Positions 44,445 to 52,830 of a stretch of 64,000 bases of DNA are shown in pieces. Position 1 is the stretch's first letter; the number at the start of each line of letters is the position of its first letter. The translations under genes were made by a program, and so were the position numbers. A model generated the notes under the pieces. That model was not told where the DNA came from. It worked only from the letters and a program-made list of their open reading frames with translations, and did no database searches. Origin of the DNA: Streptomyces alboniger (GTDB lineage: Bacteria; Actinomycetota; Actinomycetes; Streptomycetales; Streptomycetaceae); NCBI RefSeq assembly GCF_008704395.1, contig NZ_CP023695.1, forward strand, positions 5,146,001 to 5,210,000, read 5' to 3'.

Positions 44445-45029
44445 TCAGCGGTCGCCTACGTCACGTCCGCGCACACCCTCCGAGGGGAATACGACGCGCT
44501 TCTCCGCCCGCTGCTCGATCCGCTGCTCCTCCAGCTCCTTGACCAGGTCCTGGAGCTCGGAGCGGATCCAGTCCCTGGTGGCCACCTCGCCGAGACCCAT
44601 GCGCAGGGAGGCGATCTCGCGGGTGAGGTACTCGGTGTCCGCGATGGACCGCTCGTTCTGTTTGCGGTCCTGTTCGAGGTTGACGCGGTCGCGGTCGTCC
44701 TGGCGGTTCTGCGCGAGGAGGATCAGCGGGGCCGCGTACGACGCCTGGAGGGAGAGCATCAGCGTCAGGAAGATGAACGGGTACTGGTCGAAGCGCAGGT
44801 GATCAGGGGCCGCGATGTTCCAGACCACCCACAGGATGATGACGACCGTCATCCAGACGATGAACCTGCCGGTGCCCAGGAAGCGCGCGATCCGCTCCGA
44901 GAGCCGCCCGAACGCCTCCGGGTCGTAGTCGGGCAGCAGCTTGGGCCGCGGGGTGCGCGGCTGGTCGAGGCGGAACCGTGGACTCCTGGGCTCGGCGCGG
45001 TTGTCGCGCTCCCGGTCAGCCGCGGCCAT
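44445..45029 (-). CDS. DUF1003 membrane protein
   Basis: A 194-residue protein of DUF1003. A polar N terminus (LDQPRTPRPKLLPDYDPEAFG) precedes two membrane helices (FIVWMTVVIILWVVWNIAAP and FIFLTLMLSLQASYAAPLIL), then LLAQNRQDDRDRVNLEQDRK and a coiled-coil tail. The function is unknown; genes of this family often sit beside Mg2+ transport or CBS-domain genes. It overlaps the CBS-protein gene by 14 bases, so the two are translated together. GAGGGGG within the upstream gene is its ribosome-binding site. Confidence 0.9.
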   Translation of the reverse strand: MAAADRERDNRAEPRSPRFRLDQPRTPRPKLLPDYDPEAFGRLSERIARFLGTGRFIVWMTVVIILWVVWNIAAPDHLRFDQYPFIFLTLMLSLQASYAAPLILLAQNRQDDRDRVNLEQDRKQNERSIADTEYLTREIASLRMGLGEVATRDWIRSELQDLVKELEEQRIEQRAEKRVVFPSEGVRGRDVGDR

Positions 45030-46308
45030 CGCCCGCCCCCTCCTCTTCCGCTTCCTCTTCCAGATGGAACTCCGTCTCGCGCCAGTCCTCGGGCAGCATG
45101 TGGTCCAGTACGTCGTCGACGGTGACCGCCCCGAGCAGCGCGCCGCCCTCGTCGACGACGGGCGCCGCCACCATGTCGTAGGCCGCGAAGAACCCGGCGA
45201 CGGTGGGCAGCGTGGCGCCCGGCGCGAGCGGTTGCAGATCGTCGTCGAGGATCGAGCCGACGAGCGTGTACGGCGGGTCGCGCAGCAGCCGCTGGAAGTG
45301 CACGGTGCCCAGATACTTGCCGGTAGGCGTCTCGTCGGGCGGACGGCATACGTACACCTGTGCGGCGAGGGCGGGGGAGAGGTCCTCCTTGCGCACCCGC
45401 GCGAGGGCGTCGGCGACCGTGGCGTCGGGGCGCAGCACGATCGGCTCCGTGGTCATCAGGCCACCGGCCGTGCGTTCCTCGTACGCCATCAGACGCCGCA
45501 CGTCGGCCGCGTCGTCCGGCTGCATCAGGGTGAGCAGGCGCTCCTTGTCCTCCTCGGGCAGCTCGGCGAGGAGGTCGGCGGCGTCGTCGGGGTCCATGGC
45601 CTCCAGGACGTCGGCGGCACGCTCCTCCTTGAGCTTGCCGAGGATCTCGATCTGGTCGTCCTCGGGCAGCTCTTCGAGGACGTCGGCGAGCCGGTCGTCG
45701 TCGAGGGCGGCGGCCACTTCGGCCCGCCGTTTGGGCGACAGGTGGTGCAGGACGTTCGCCAGGTCGGCGGGGCGCAGTTGTTCGAAGGTGGCGAGCAGAT
45801 TCTCGGCGCCCTGCCCGTGCTCCTCCAGGGAGAAGCCGTCGACGGCCGACCAGTCGACGGTGAGCGTCTCGCCCTTGCGCCGGAACGTGCCGCCCTTCCC
45901 CTTGCGTACGAAGACCCGGTCGATCTCCCAGTCGCGGCGGGCCGGCAGCTGCTGGACCGCCACGTCGAGGACGGTCACCTCCTCGCCGGTCTCCACCAGA
46001 TGGACCCGGCGGTCGAGCATCTCGCCGAGGACGAGCCGCTCGGTGGGCCGCTGCTCGAAGCGCCGCACGTTCAGCACGCCGGTCGTGATGACCTGGCCCG
46101 ACTCGACGCCGGTGACGCGGGTCATGGGCAGGAAGATGCGGCGCCGGGTGGCCAGCTCGACGACGAGGCCGAGCAGCCGCGGGGGCTTGCGGCCGACGCG
46201 GAGCATCGCGACGAGGTCGCGCACCCGCCCGACCTGGTCGCCGTTCGGGTCGAAGACGGGGATGCCGGAGAGGTGGGAGACGAAGACCCGGGGGGCGCCT
46301 GCCGCCAT
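45016..46308 (-). CDS. MgtE N-domain plus CBS protein lacking the channel domain
   Basis: A 430-residue cytoplasmic protein. An N-terminal PRC-barrel-like part (about 1-160, with VFVSHLSGIPVFDPNGDQVG and RDWEIDRVFVRKG) is followed by the MgtE N superhelix (LATFEQLRPADLANVLHHLS to LMQPDDAADVRRLMAYEERT, about 180-285). Two CBS domains (about 286-410, LMTTEPIVLRPDATV and TVDDVLDHML) follow. No membrane segments were seen, so it is an MgtE regulator module without its channel. It may sense Mg2+ or nucleotide and act on the DUF1003 protein or CorA. GAAGGAGG precedes the ATG. Confidence 0.88.
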   Translation of the reverse strand: MAAGAPRVFVSHLSGIPVFDPNGDQVGRVRDLVAMLRVGRKPPRLLGLVVELATRRRIFLPMTRVTGVESGQVITTGVLNVRRFEQRPTERLVLGEMLDRRVHLVETGEEVTVLDVAVQQLPARRDWEIDRVFVRKGKGGTFRRKGETLTVDWSAVDGFSLEEHGQGAENLLATFEQLRPADLANVLHHLSPKRRAEVAAALDDDRLADVLEELPEDDQIEILGKLKEERAADVLEAMDPDDAADLLAELPEEDKERLLTLMQPDDAADVRRLMAYEERTAGGLMTTEPIVLRPDATVADALARVRKEDLSPALAAQVYVCRPPDETPTGKYLGTVHFQRLLRDPPYTLVGSILDDDLQPLAPGATLPTVAGFFAAYDMVAAPVVDEGGALLGAVTVDDVLDHMLPEDWRETEFHLEEEAEEEGAGDGRG

Positions 46309-46517
46309 CCGTGCGCCTCCTTCTCGCGTGTTCTCACGTGCCCGAAGTGATTCCTGCCGTTCTGTCCGGCAATACGGGCTTCAGGCTAGCCCGTCCTGGT
46401 CGGATACGCCCCGGCGGAGGGTCCGGACGGACCGGCTCCGCTCCTCCCGGCCGGCACGGGTACGCTGCCGTACTGCCGAAGCCGTAGAGGTCGACCGCAC
46501 GAGAGGCAGCGTCACCT

Positions 46518-47294
46518 GTGACCGCACTTCCCCTGGCCAGCCGAGCCCGCAGGGCAGCGTTCGTGAGCGCGATGTGCGCGGGCATGGTCGCGGCGGTCAC
46601 GAGTCTGACCGGGTGCGGCGGCAAGGCGGAGGACCCGGACGCGGGCACCAACGGCGTCGGGAAGCTGTCGGCGCCGAAGATCCAGAGCAAGTCGTCCAAG
46701 GTGGCGCAGGCGGCGTCGGCGGTCCGGCTCTCGGGCACGGTGGTGAGCAAGGGCCATACGTACACCCTCGACATGCGTCTCAAGGGCGAGGGCGGGGAGG
46801 GCTCGGTCACGTCCAAGGGCCAGACGTTCCGCCTGCTGCGCGTCGGGGAGCAGCTGTTCCTGAAGGCCGACTCGGAGTTCTGGACCCATGAGCGCGGCCA
46901 GGGCGACGGGAAGCCCCAGCAGGCGGACGAGGCGGCGGCGGCCAAGCTGGACGGCAAGTACGTCAAGGTCCCGCAGGGGGATCCGGCCTACGAGCAGCTG
47001 AGCGGCTTCACGGACAAGGACGTACTCCTGGACGGCATGCTCACGCTCCACGGCCACCTGGCCAAGGGCGACCGCGGCAGGACGGGCGCCCTGCGCACCA
47101 TCAAGGTCACCGGTGACCAGGGCGCGGGCGGCACGCTGTCGGTCTCCCTGGACGGCAAGCCGTACCCCCTGCGCCTGGAGCGAGGCGGCCACGCGGGCAT
47201 CCTCAAACTCACGGACTGGAACAAGGACTTCCCCCTACAGCCCCCCGCCAAGTCCGAAATGGTCGACTACGGCAAACAACTCCCCACGTCATAA
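46518..47294 (+). CDS. Probable lipoprotein of unknown function
   Basis: A 258-residue exported protein starting with GTG. The Arg-rich signal peptide ends in the lipobox SLTGC, with the lipidated cysteine at 33. The mature part (SAVRLSGTVVSKGHTYTLDM, GQTFRLLRVGEQLFLKADSE, TLSVSLDGKPYPLRLERGGH) is beta-rich and reminiscent of LprG/LppX-like lipid-binding lipoproteins of mycobacteria, but that link is only suggestive. It diverges from the CBS-protein gene. A repeat element follows its stop. Confidence 0.8.
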   Translation: MTALPLASRARRAAFVSAMCAGMVAAVTSLTGCGGKAEDPDAGTNGVGKLSAPKIQSKSSKVAQAASAVRLSGTVVSKGHTYTLDMRLKGEGGEGSVTSKGQTFRLLRVGEQLFLKADSEFWTHERGQGDGKPQQADEAAAAKLDGKYVKVPQGDPAYEQLSGFTDKDVLLDGMLTLHGHLAKGDRGRTGALRTIKVTGDQGAGGTLSVSLDGKPYPLRLERGGHAGILKLTDWNKDFPLQPPAKSEMVDYGKQLPTS

Positions 47295-47305
47295 GGAGAA
47301 GCAAG

Positions 47306-47375
47306 CCCCGAAGGGGCAGCTTCAGGGGCGCGGGGAACTGCGCGAGCAACCAAGATGCACCCGCAGGCGAAGACG
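47306..47375 (+). repeat. Dispersed intergenic GC-rich element (copy B)
   Basis: An AGCCCC-GA-AGGGGC-like hairpin (from 47304) is followed by GGGGCGCGGGGAACTGCGCGA (47325-47345) and a less conserved tail AGCAACCAAGATGCACCCGCAG. The 21-base core is identical to the reverse of 37164-37184. It lies directly after the lipoprotein stop. Such sequences recur between genes in Streptomyces. Confidence 0.75.
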
Positions 47376-47385
47376 GAACCAACCC

Positions 47386-47898
47386 TCAACGGCGCCTGCG
47401 CCTGAACAGCAACTTAGGCAGCCCCGCAGGTACCGCCTGCCGAGTGGTCACACCTGTGGGCAGCGGAACCGCTGCCAGTGACCCCGAGGGCATCTCGGTC
47501 ACCGCCCCACGCGGAGTGAGCCGCACAACCCGACACCGCTCCGCCCACCGCGAGGTCATCCGCTCCGCGTCGGGCGCGTTCAACCGCTTCCCCTTCAGCT
47601 CCGAGACGGCCGCCTCCCACGCCTCCGAGCCCGCCGCCAGCTCATCGACCGTCGCCGTCCAGGCGACGATCCGCCCGCCCTTGTCCTTGCTGCGTACGGT
47701 CACCTCCGCGACGCCGCCGTCGACGAGCCCCGGCAGCGGCTGCTCGCCGGGCCCGTCGCCCACGAGGTGCGCGGCGCCGTCGTGCCAGACGTGCCACAGC
47801 GCCCGGGCGGGCGAGCCCTCGCCCCGTACCCAGATGAGGCCGGACTTCTTCGTGGCCTCCTCGACGAGCGCGCGGTCGAGCAGCGGGTCAGCAGTCAT
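47386..47898 (-). CDS. Conserved hypothetical protein, 170 residues
   Basis: A basic-ended cytoplasmic protein with no family that I recognise for sure. The middle (VRGEGSPARALWHVWHDGAA, then HLVGDGPGEQPLPGLVDGGV, then VAWTATVDELAAGSEAWEAA) could be a split-barrel (PNPOx-like) fold, which is only a guess. The C terminus is a run of arginines (LFRRRRR). Its 24-base gap to the CorA gene start region suggests cotranscription downstream of corA. It converges on the lipoprotein gene through the repeat element. Confidence 0.7.
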   Translation of the reverse strand: MTADPLLDRALVEEATKKSGLIWVRGEGSPARALWHVWHDGAAHLVGDGPGEQPLPGLVDGGVAEVTVRSKDKGGRIVAWTATVDELAAGSEAWEAAVSELKGKRLNAPDAERMTSRWAERCRVVRLTPRGAVTEMPSGSLAAVPLPTGVTTRQAVPAGLPKLLFRRRRR

Positions 47899-47922
47899 GG
47901 CGGCAGCCTACCGAGTGACGCC

Positions 47923-49059
47923 TCACAGCCAGCCGTTGCGCTTCAGGGTCCGGTGGATCGCGAAGCAGACGCCGCCGATGAGGGCGAGCACCATCGGATA
48001 GCCGAACCGCCAGTGCAGTTCGGGCATGTGGTCGAAGTTCATGCCGTACACCCCGCAGACCGCGGTCGGCACGGCGATGATCGCCGCCCACGAGGTGATC
48101 TTGCGCATGTCCTCGTTCTGCGCGACGGCGGCCTGCGCGAGGTTGGCCTGGAGGATGGAGTTGAGCAGTTCGTCGAAGCCGATGACCTGCTCCTGGACGC
48201 GCGTGAGGTGGTCGGCGACGTCACGGAAGTACTTCTGGATGTCGGGGTCGACCAGCCGCATGGGCCGCTCGCTCAGCAGCAGCATCGGGCGCAGCAGCGG
48301 CGAGACGGCCCGCTTGAACTCCAGGACCTCGCGCTTGAGCTGGTAGATCCGCCCGGCGTCGACACCGCGCGCGGTCCCCTTGCCCTTGCTGGGCGCGGAG
48401 AAGACCTCGGTCTCGACCTCGTCGATGTCGTCCTGCATCGCGTCGGCCACCGCGAGATAGCCGTCGACGACGTGGTCGGCGATGGTGTGCAGGACGGCGG
48501 AGGGGCCCTTGGCGAGCAGTTCGGGGTCCTCCTGGAGGCGGCGGCGCAGGGCGCGCAGCGAGCCGTGTCCGCCGTGCCGGACGGTGATGAAGAAGTCCCG
48601 TCCGGTGAAGCACATCACCTCGCCGGTCTCCACCACCTCGCTGGTGGCGGTGAGTTCGGCGTGCTCGACGTAGTGGATGGTCTTGAACACGGTGAACAGC
48701 GTGTCGTCGTAACGCTCCAGCTTGGGCCGCTGGTGGGCGTGGACGGCGTCCTCGACGGCGAGCGGGTGCAGCCCGAACTCGGCGGCGATACCGGCGAATT
48801 CGGCCTCGGTCGGCTCGTGCAGGCCGATCCAGGCGAAGCCCCCGTGGCGGCGCACCTGGAGCATCGCCTCGTGCGGGGTGAGGGCGTCGGCGCACTCCAT
48901 GCGCCGTCCGTCCGTGTAGACGGCGCAGTCGACGACGGCGGAGGCGGCCTCGCGGGTCGCGTCGTAGGAGTACGAGGAGGCGGCGGAGGAAGGGTAGGAG
49001 GTGCCGTCCTTGCGCAGCGAGGGGCGGACGGCGGCACGAAGGTCGCGGATCATCGACAT
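47923..49059 (-). CDS. corA: CorA-family magnesium/cobalt transporter
   Basis: A 378-residue channel. The large N-terminal cytoplasmic domain (about 1-310) has the LHPLAVEDAVHAHQRPKLERY motif (about 111-131) and a long stalk helix. The two membrane helices are near the C terminus; the signature YGMNF (GMN) sits between them with HMPELHW. CorA pentamers admit Mg2+ (or Co2+). The start at 49059 (MSMIRDLRAA) has GGAG seven bases upstream; the open frame continues to 49371 without homology. An MgtE-N/CBS regulator gene lies nearby. Confidence 0.93.
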   Translation of the reverse strand: MSMIRDLRAAVRPSLRKDGTSYPSSAASSYSYDATREAASAVVDCAVYTDGRRMECADALTPHEAMLQVRRHGGFAWIGLHEPTEAEFAGIAAEFGLHPLAVEDAVHAHQRPKLERYDDTLFTVFKTIHYVEHAELTATSEVVETGEVMCFTGRDFFITVRHGGHGSLRALRRRLQEDPELLAKGPSAVLHTIADHVVDGYLAVADAMQDDIDEVETEVFSAPSKGKGTARGVDAGRIYQLKREVLEFKRAVSPLLRPMLLLSERPMRLVDPDIQKYFRDVADHLTRVQEQVIGFDELLNSILQANLAQAAVAQNEDMRKITSWAAIIAVPTAVCGVYGMNFDHMPELHWRFGYPMVLALIGGVCFAIHRTLKRNGWL

Positions 49060-49562
49060 GGGCAGGCTCCTTCGAAGGAGGCCGCCTGCGGCGGGTGGAA
49101 CTGCCCGGAATGGGGACGTCCTACTGCGGAGATGTTTGGCACGTCCACAAAGCGGGGAGCACCGCACCGTCGCGGTGGCAGCTTCGCTACTGACACAGAT
49201 CAGATAACTCAGACAGATCAGGTGGAAACGAAGTGCTCTTCCGTCGCACACGGCACGGGCACCGCGAGCGGTGCGTGCGGGTGCTTGTGCAGCTACCGGG
49301 CTGCTGCGTGATTCATCGGGCGGAAGAGCGGGTGGTACTGCACGGTCGACTTCGGTCCATTGCAGCCCCACCTCCTCCGGCCGGTCCCCCGTAAGGGAAG
49401 TCCCATGCGCCCTCTGCGCCCGTGGCGCAAAGTCAGTGTCTGTCCGCAGGGCTTGAAAGCGACGCTTCTGCGTGCTGCCCTGGGCCAGCGGCCAACACTA
49501 TCAGCCGACTGAAGTGTCAAGCCCCCGCTTTGCCTTTCACTGACGAGTTCTATGCTCGCGTC
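49060..49562. other. Long divergent region upstream of corA and the SUFU-like gene
   Basis: About 500 bases hold no convincing gene. An ACAGATCAG motif occurs twice (about 49196 and 49213), and the 49180-49240 stretch is AT-richer. It should hold the corA promoter and a long corA leader on the reverse strand. No known Mg2+ riboswitch structure was recognised. The forward promoter for the SUFU-like gene lies at its right end. Confidence 0.5.
49551..49556 (+). promoter_or_regulatory. Candidate -10 of a leaderless SUFU-like transcript
   Basis: TATGCT lies six bases before the ATG at 49563, with no ribosome-binding site in between or upstream, so transcription probably starts at the start codon. 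The -35 is weak. Confidence 0.4.
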
Positions 49563-50147
49563 ATGGCTGATGTTCTTGCGCTGGTCGAGGCCCGTCTCCG
49601 CACTGGCCTGGGGGAACCGGACGCGCGCGCCGCGGTGACCTTCCTCGGCACCGACCGCGTCGAGGTGCTGCGGTTCACGGACGGCGACGTGGTGCGCTAT
49701 GCCACGCTCGGCATGTCCGCCCAGCCGATGACCGACCCCACCGCCGCGCTCGCCGACCCGGTCAAGGGGCCGCGCGCCGAACTGGTGCTGTCCGTACGAG
49801 CAGGCCTCGCCGACACCGACAAGGTGCTCCGCCCTCTCGCGGTGCTGGCCGCGTCGCCGCAGGTCGAGGGCCTGGTCGTGGCGGCGGGTGCCTCGCTGGA
49901 CGTGGGCGAACCGCTGTGGCCCGGCGCACCGTTCACCTCGGTCCTGGTCGCGGAGTCCGGCGGCCTGGTGGAGGACCTGGAGCTCGACGAGCCGATGGAT
50001 CCCGTACGTTTCCTGCCGCTGCTGCCGATGACGCCGAACGAGGCGGCGTGGAAGCGGGTGCACGGCGCGGCCGCCCTCCAGGAGCGCTGGCTGAACAGTG
50101 GAACGGACCTGCGCGATCCGCTGCGCAAGTCCGTGCCCCTGGACTGA
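49563..50147 (+). CDS. Suppressor-of-fused (SUFU) domain protein
   Basis: A 194-residue cytoplasmic protein of the bacterial SUFU-like family. It has an N-terminal LALVEARLRTGLGEPDARAA, then YATLGMSAQPMTDP, RAELVLSVRAGLADTDKVLR and the family-typical end RFLPLLPMTPNEAAWKRVHG. Its biochemical role is unknown; bacterial members often occur near toxin-immunity or housekeeping genes without a common theme. The start at 49563 is chosen because the conserved part begins there and a -10 element ends six bases upstream. Confidence 0.82.
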   Translation: MADVLALVEARLRTGLGEPDARAAVTFLGTDRVEVLRFTDGDVVRYATLGMSAQPMTDPTAALADPVKGPRAELVLSVRAGLADTDKVLRPLAVLAASPQVEGLVVAAGASLDVGEPLWPGAPFTSVLVAESGGLVEDLELDEPMDPVRFLPLLPMTPNEAAWKRVHGAAALQERWLNSGTDLRDPLRKSVPLD

Positions 50148-50220
50148 AGTCCGGTGACAGGGCCACCGGACGGGTGATCGTCCTTGACGGAGCGGCGAGC
50201 GGGGAGGACCGTTGGTCGTT

Positions 50221-50862
50221 ATGAGGGGCGAACCCAGTTGCCCGAAGTGTGGTGGCCGGGTCAGGGCGCCCGGTCTCTTTGCCGACTCCTGGCAGTGCGA
50301 CGTGGACGGCACCGTGCACCCGCTACAGCCCGTGATCCCGCCGAGCGTCGAGGCGCTCCAGGTCGTGGTGCACCGTGCGCAGGTTCCGGTGTGGATGCCG
50401 TGGCCCCTGCCGGTCGGCTGGCTGTTCACGGGCGTGGCCTGCGCGGGGGACGACAGAAGCGGTGGCCGTGCGACCGCGGTGGCCTGCTCGGGGCCGGCGC
50501 CGCTCGGCGGCGTCGGTGAGCTGGTCCTCGTCGCCGAGGAGCTGGGCGTCGGCCTCGGCGCGCGGTACGCCGGCGTCGACGGCCCCGACCCCGGCCCCTA
50601 TATGAGCGTCGACAAGCCACCGCACGCCAAGGTCCACGCCGCCGGGCGGCCCACGCCGCTGTGGCACGTGTCGCAGACGCCGGACGACCGTGCCGTCTTC
50701 GCGGGCGAGGCGCGGGGCCTGTGGCTGTGGGCCATCGCGTGGCCGGAGCAGTCGGGACTCCTGATGTACGACGAACTGGTGCTCACCGATCTCCGGGACG
50801 CGGGCGCCGAGGTGGACCTGCTGCCGTGCGGGGCGCTGTCGCCGCGGCTGCTCACGCCTTGA
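50221..50862 (+). CDS. DUF6758-like zinc-ribbon protein
   Basis: A 213-residue protein beginning with a zinc-ribbon motif (CPKCGGRVRAPGLFADSWQC, residues about 6-25). The rest is a compact domain (VPVWMPWPLPVGWLFTGVAC, then ELVLVAEELGVGLGARYAGV, then DGPDPGPYMSVDKPPHAKVH), typical of a family conserved in Streptomyces and annotated DUF6758. The ATG at 50221 is used; a TTG nine bases earlier is also possible, with GGAGG upstream of both. The function is unknown. Confidence 0.8.
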   Translation: MRGEPSCPKCGGRVRAPGLFADSWQCDVDGTVHPLQPVIPPSVEALQVVVHRAQVPVWMPWPLPVGWLFTGVACAGDDRSGGRATAVACSGPAPLGGVGELVLVAEELGVGLGARYAGVDGPDPGPYMSVDKPPHAKVHAAGRPTPLWHVSQTPDDRAVFAGEARGLWLWAIAWPEQSGLLMYDELVLTDLRDAGAEVDLLPCGALSPRLLTP

Positions 50863-51007
50863 GCGGCGGTTACACCGCACGCGCCTGGGCGCGGGGGGCT
50901 TCGCGGTCGTGAGCGACGCCTCCTTCGTGGCGGGTGGGGGCGTGTTCGATTCCCGTTATCCTTGAGCGTTCCCGCCGTCCGCCCCGTCAGAGCCTGGAGT
51001 CAGCGCC

Positions 51008-51874
51008 GTGCGCATCGATCTGCACACTCACTCCACCGCGTCCGACGGCACGGACACCCCGGCGGAGCTGGTGCGGAACGCCTCAGCCGCCGGTCTCGAC
51101 GTCGTCGCGCTGACCGACCACGACACCACCCGCGGCCACGCGGAAGCGCTCGCCGCGCTGCCCTCCGGCCTGACCCTCGTCACCGGCGCCGAACTCTCCT
51201 GCCGCCTCGACGGCGTGGGTCTGCACATGCTGGCGTACCTCTTCGACCCCGAGGAGCCGGAACTCGCCCGCGAGCGCGAGCTGGTGCGCGACGACCGGGT
51301 GCCGCGCGCGAAGACGATGATCGGCAAGCTCCGGGACCTCGGTGTGGACGTGACCTGGGAGCAGGTCGCGCGCATCGCGGGGGACGGCTCGGTCGGCCGC
51401 CCGCACATCGCCGAGGCCCTCGTCGAGCTGGGCGTCGTGCCCACCGTCTCCGACGCCTTCACGCCCGAGTGGCTCGCCGACGGCGGCCGCGCCTACGCCG
51501 AGAAGCACGAGCTGGACCCCTTCGACGCGATCCGCCTGGTCAAGGCGGCGGGCGGCGTCACTGTCCTCGCGCACCCCGCCGCCGTCAAGCGCGGCCAGGT
51601 CGTGCCCGAGGACGCGATAGCCGCACTCGCCGCGGCGGGTCTCGACGGGGTCGAGGTCGATCACATGGACCACGCTCCCGAGACCCGCACCCGGCTGCGC
51701 GGCCTCGCGGCGGACCTCGGGCTGCTGGTCACCGGCTCCAGCGACTACCACGGCAGCCGCAAGACGTGCGTACTCGGGGAGTTCACCACCGACCCCGAGA
51801 TCTACGGCGAGATCACGCGCAGGGCCACCGGGGCGTTCCCCGTGCCCGGCGCGGGCGGACGCCCGGCCGCGTAG
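51008..51874 (+). CDS. PHP-domain phosphoesterase (RNase AM / YciV type)
   Basis: A 288-residue metal-dependent phosphoesterase. The PHP metal-site motifs are all present: DLHTHSTASDGTDTPAELV (residues about 3-21), LTDHDTTRGHAEA (about 37-49), the TGAELSC segment, VLAHPAAVKRG (about 189-199) and a terminal GSSDYHGSRKT. E. coli YciV (RNase AM) of this family trims 5' ends of small rRNAs and hydrolyses 3',5'-bisphosphonucleotides; the same role here is inferred. GGAG lies before the GTG start. It is followed after 135 bases by marC. Confidence 0.9.
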   Translation: MRIDLHTHSTASDGTDTPAELVRNASAAGLDVVALTDHDTTRGHAEALAALPSGLTLVTGAELSCRLDGVGLHMLAYLFDPEEPELARERELVRDDRVPRAKTMIGKLRDLGVDVTWEQVARIAGDGSVGRPHIAEALVELGVVPTVSDAFTPEWLADGGRAYAEKHELDPFDAIRLVKAAGGVTVLAHPAAVKRGQVVPEDAIAALAAAGLDGVEVDHMDHAPETRTRLRGLAADLGLLVTGSSDYHGSRKTCVLGEFTTDPEIYGEITRRATGAFPVPGAGGRPAA

Positions 51875-52009
51875 CGCCCCGCGCTCGCGCGCACCCTTCT
51901 CTCTTCTCCCTCGCTCCACTGTTCCGTTGTTCCGGGCCGGTGGCCGCCGTGCCCTGTGCCCGGCGGCGTCGGTGCGGCTCCTTCGTACGACTCTCGCAAG
52001 GCCATCACT

Positions 52010-52615
52010 GTGTTCGACGTCGCCGTCTTCGGCTCCCTCTTCCTCACCCTCTTCGTGATCATGGACCCCCCTGGGATCACCCCGATCTTCCTCGGCCTGA
52101 CCGCGGGCCGGCCCGCCAAGGTGCAGCAGCGGATGGCCTTCCAGGCCGTCTGTGTCGCCTTCGGCGTGATCTCGGTCTTCGGTCTTGTGGGTCATCAGAT
52201 CCTCGACTACCTGCACGTCTCCGTACCGGCGCTGATGATCGCGGGCGGCCTTCTGCTGCTGCTCATCGCGCTCGACCTGCTCACCGGCAAGACGGACGAG
52301 CCGAAGCAGACCAAGGACGTCAACGTCGCGCTCGTGCCGCTCGGCATGCCGCTGCTGGCCGGGCCCGGTGCGATCGTGTCGGTGATCCTCGCCGTCCAGG
52401 ACGCCGACAGTGTCGGTACGCAGCTCTCCGTCTGGTCGGCGATCGTCGCGATGCACGTGGTGCTGTGGCTGGTGATGCGGTACTCGCTGCTGATCATCCG
52501 GGTCATCAAGGACGGCGGCGTGGTGCTCGTGACGCGGCTCGCGGGCATGATGCTCTCCGCGATCGCGGTGCAGCAGATCATCAACGGGGTGACGCAGGTG
52601 ATCCAGGGCGCCTGA
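52010..52615 (+). CDS. MarC-family membrane protein
   Basis: A 201-residue protein with six membrane segments, in the MarC pattern: VFGSLFLTLFVIMDPPGITP (helix 1 with the conserved DPPG), then LMIAGGLLLLLIALDLLTGK, PLGMPLLAGPGAIVSVILAV, and RLAGMMLSAIAVQQIINGV at the end. The GTG at 52010 is chosen because the first helix starts right after it. Despite the name, MarC proteins are not linked to antibiotic resistance, and their substrate is unknown. A strong terminator follows. Confidence 0.92.
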   Translation: MFDVAVFGSLFLTLFVIMDPPGITPIFLGLTAGRPAKVQQRMAFQAVCVAFGVISVFGLVGHQILDYLHVSVPALMIAGGLLLLLIALDLLTGKTDEPKQTKDVNVALVPLGMPLLAGPGAIVSVILAVQDADSVGTQLSVWSAIVAMHVVLWLVMRYSLLIIRVIKDGGVVLVTRLAGMMLSAIAVQQIINGVTQVIQGA

Positions 52616-52634
52616 CCGCGCGCCGGACACACGA

Positions 52635-52665
52635 AGGGCCCCGTACGACGTTCGTACGGGGCCCT
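52635..52665. terminator. Terminator between convergent marC and a 50-residue gene
   Basis: A 14-bp perfect stem (52635-52648 with 52652-52665) with a three-base loop begins 19 bases after marC. It also stands 13 bases after the stop of the reverse-strand 50-residue gene, so it serves both. Confidence 0.93.
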
Positions 52666-52677
52666 GCGGCGTCTTCG

Positions 52678-52830
52678 TTACGAGGCCGTGGATTCGGCCG
52701 GTCGGATGTAGATGCGCTGGCCTATCGCTGCGGCCTGCTGCACGATCCGATTGACGGAGGCGGCGTCCACGACGGTGCTGTCCACGGCGTTGCCGTCGAC
52801 GTCGTCGAGTCGCATGATTTCGAAGCGCAT
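52678..52830 (-). CDS. Small conserved protein, 50 residues
   Basis: A short reverse-strand gene with GGGAGAAG upstream of its ATG. The protein begins MRFEIMRLDDVDGNAVDSTV and ends in IYIRPAESTAS. The pattern predicts strand, helix (DAASVNRIVQQAAAIG), strand, a tiny beta-alpha-beta unit without a signal peptide. A terminator at 52635-52665 lies just beyond the stop. I recall near-identical short proteins in other Streptomyces, but no function. It is divergent from the NYN-domain gene. Confidence 0.75.
   Translation of the reverse strand: MRFEIMRLDDVDGNAVDSTVVDAASVNRIVQQAAAIGQRIYIRPAESTAS

Noticed and set aside
49060..49400. Mg2+ riboswitch in the corA leader
   Set aside because: No M-box or other known fold could be recognised by eye, and the leader boundaries are unknown. 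A covariance-model search would be required.
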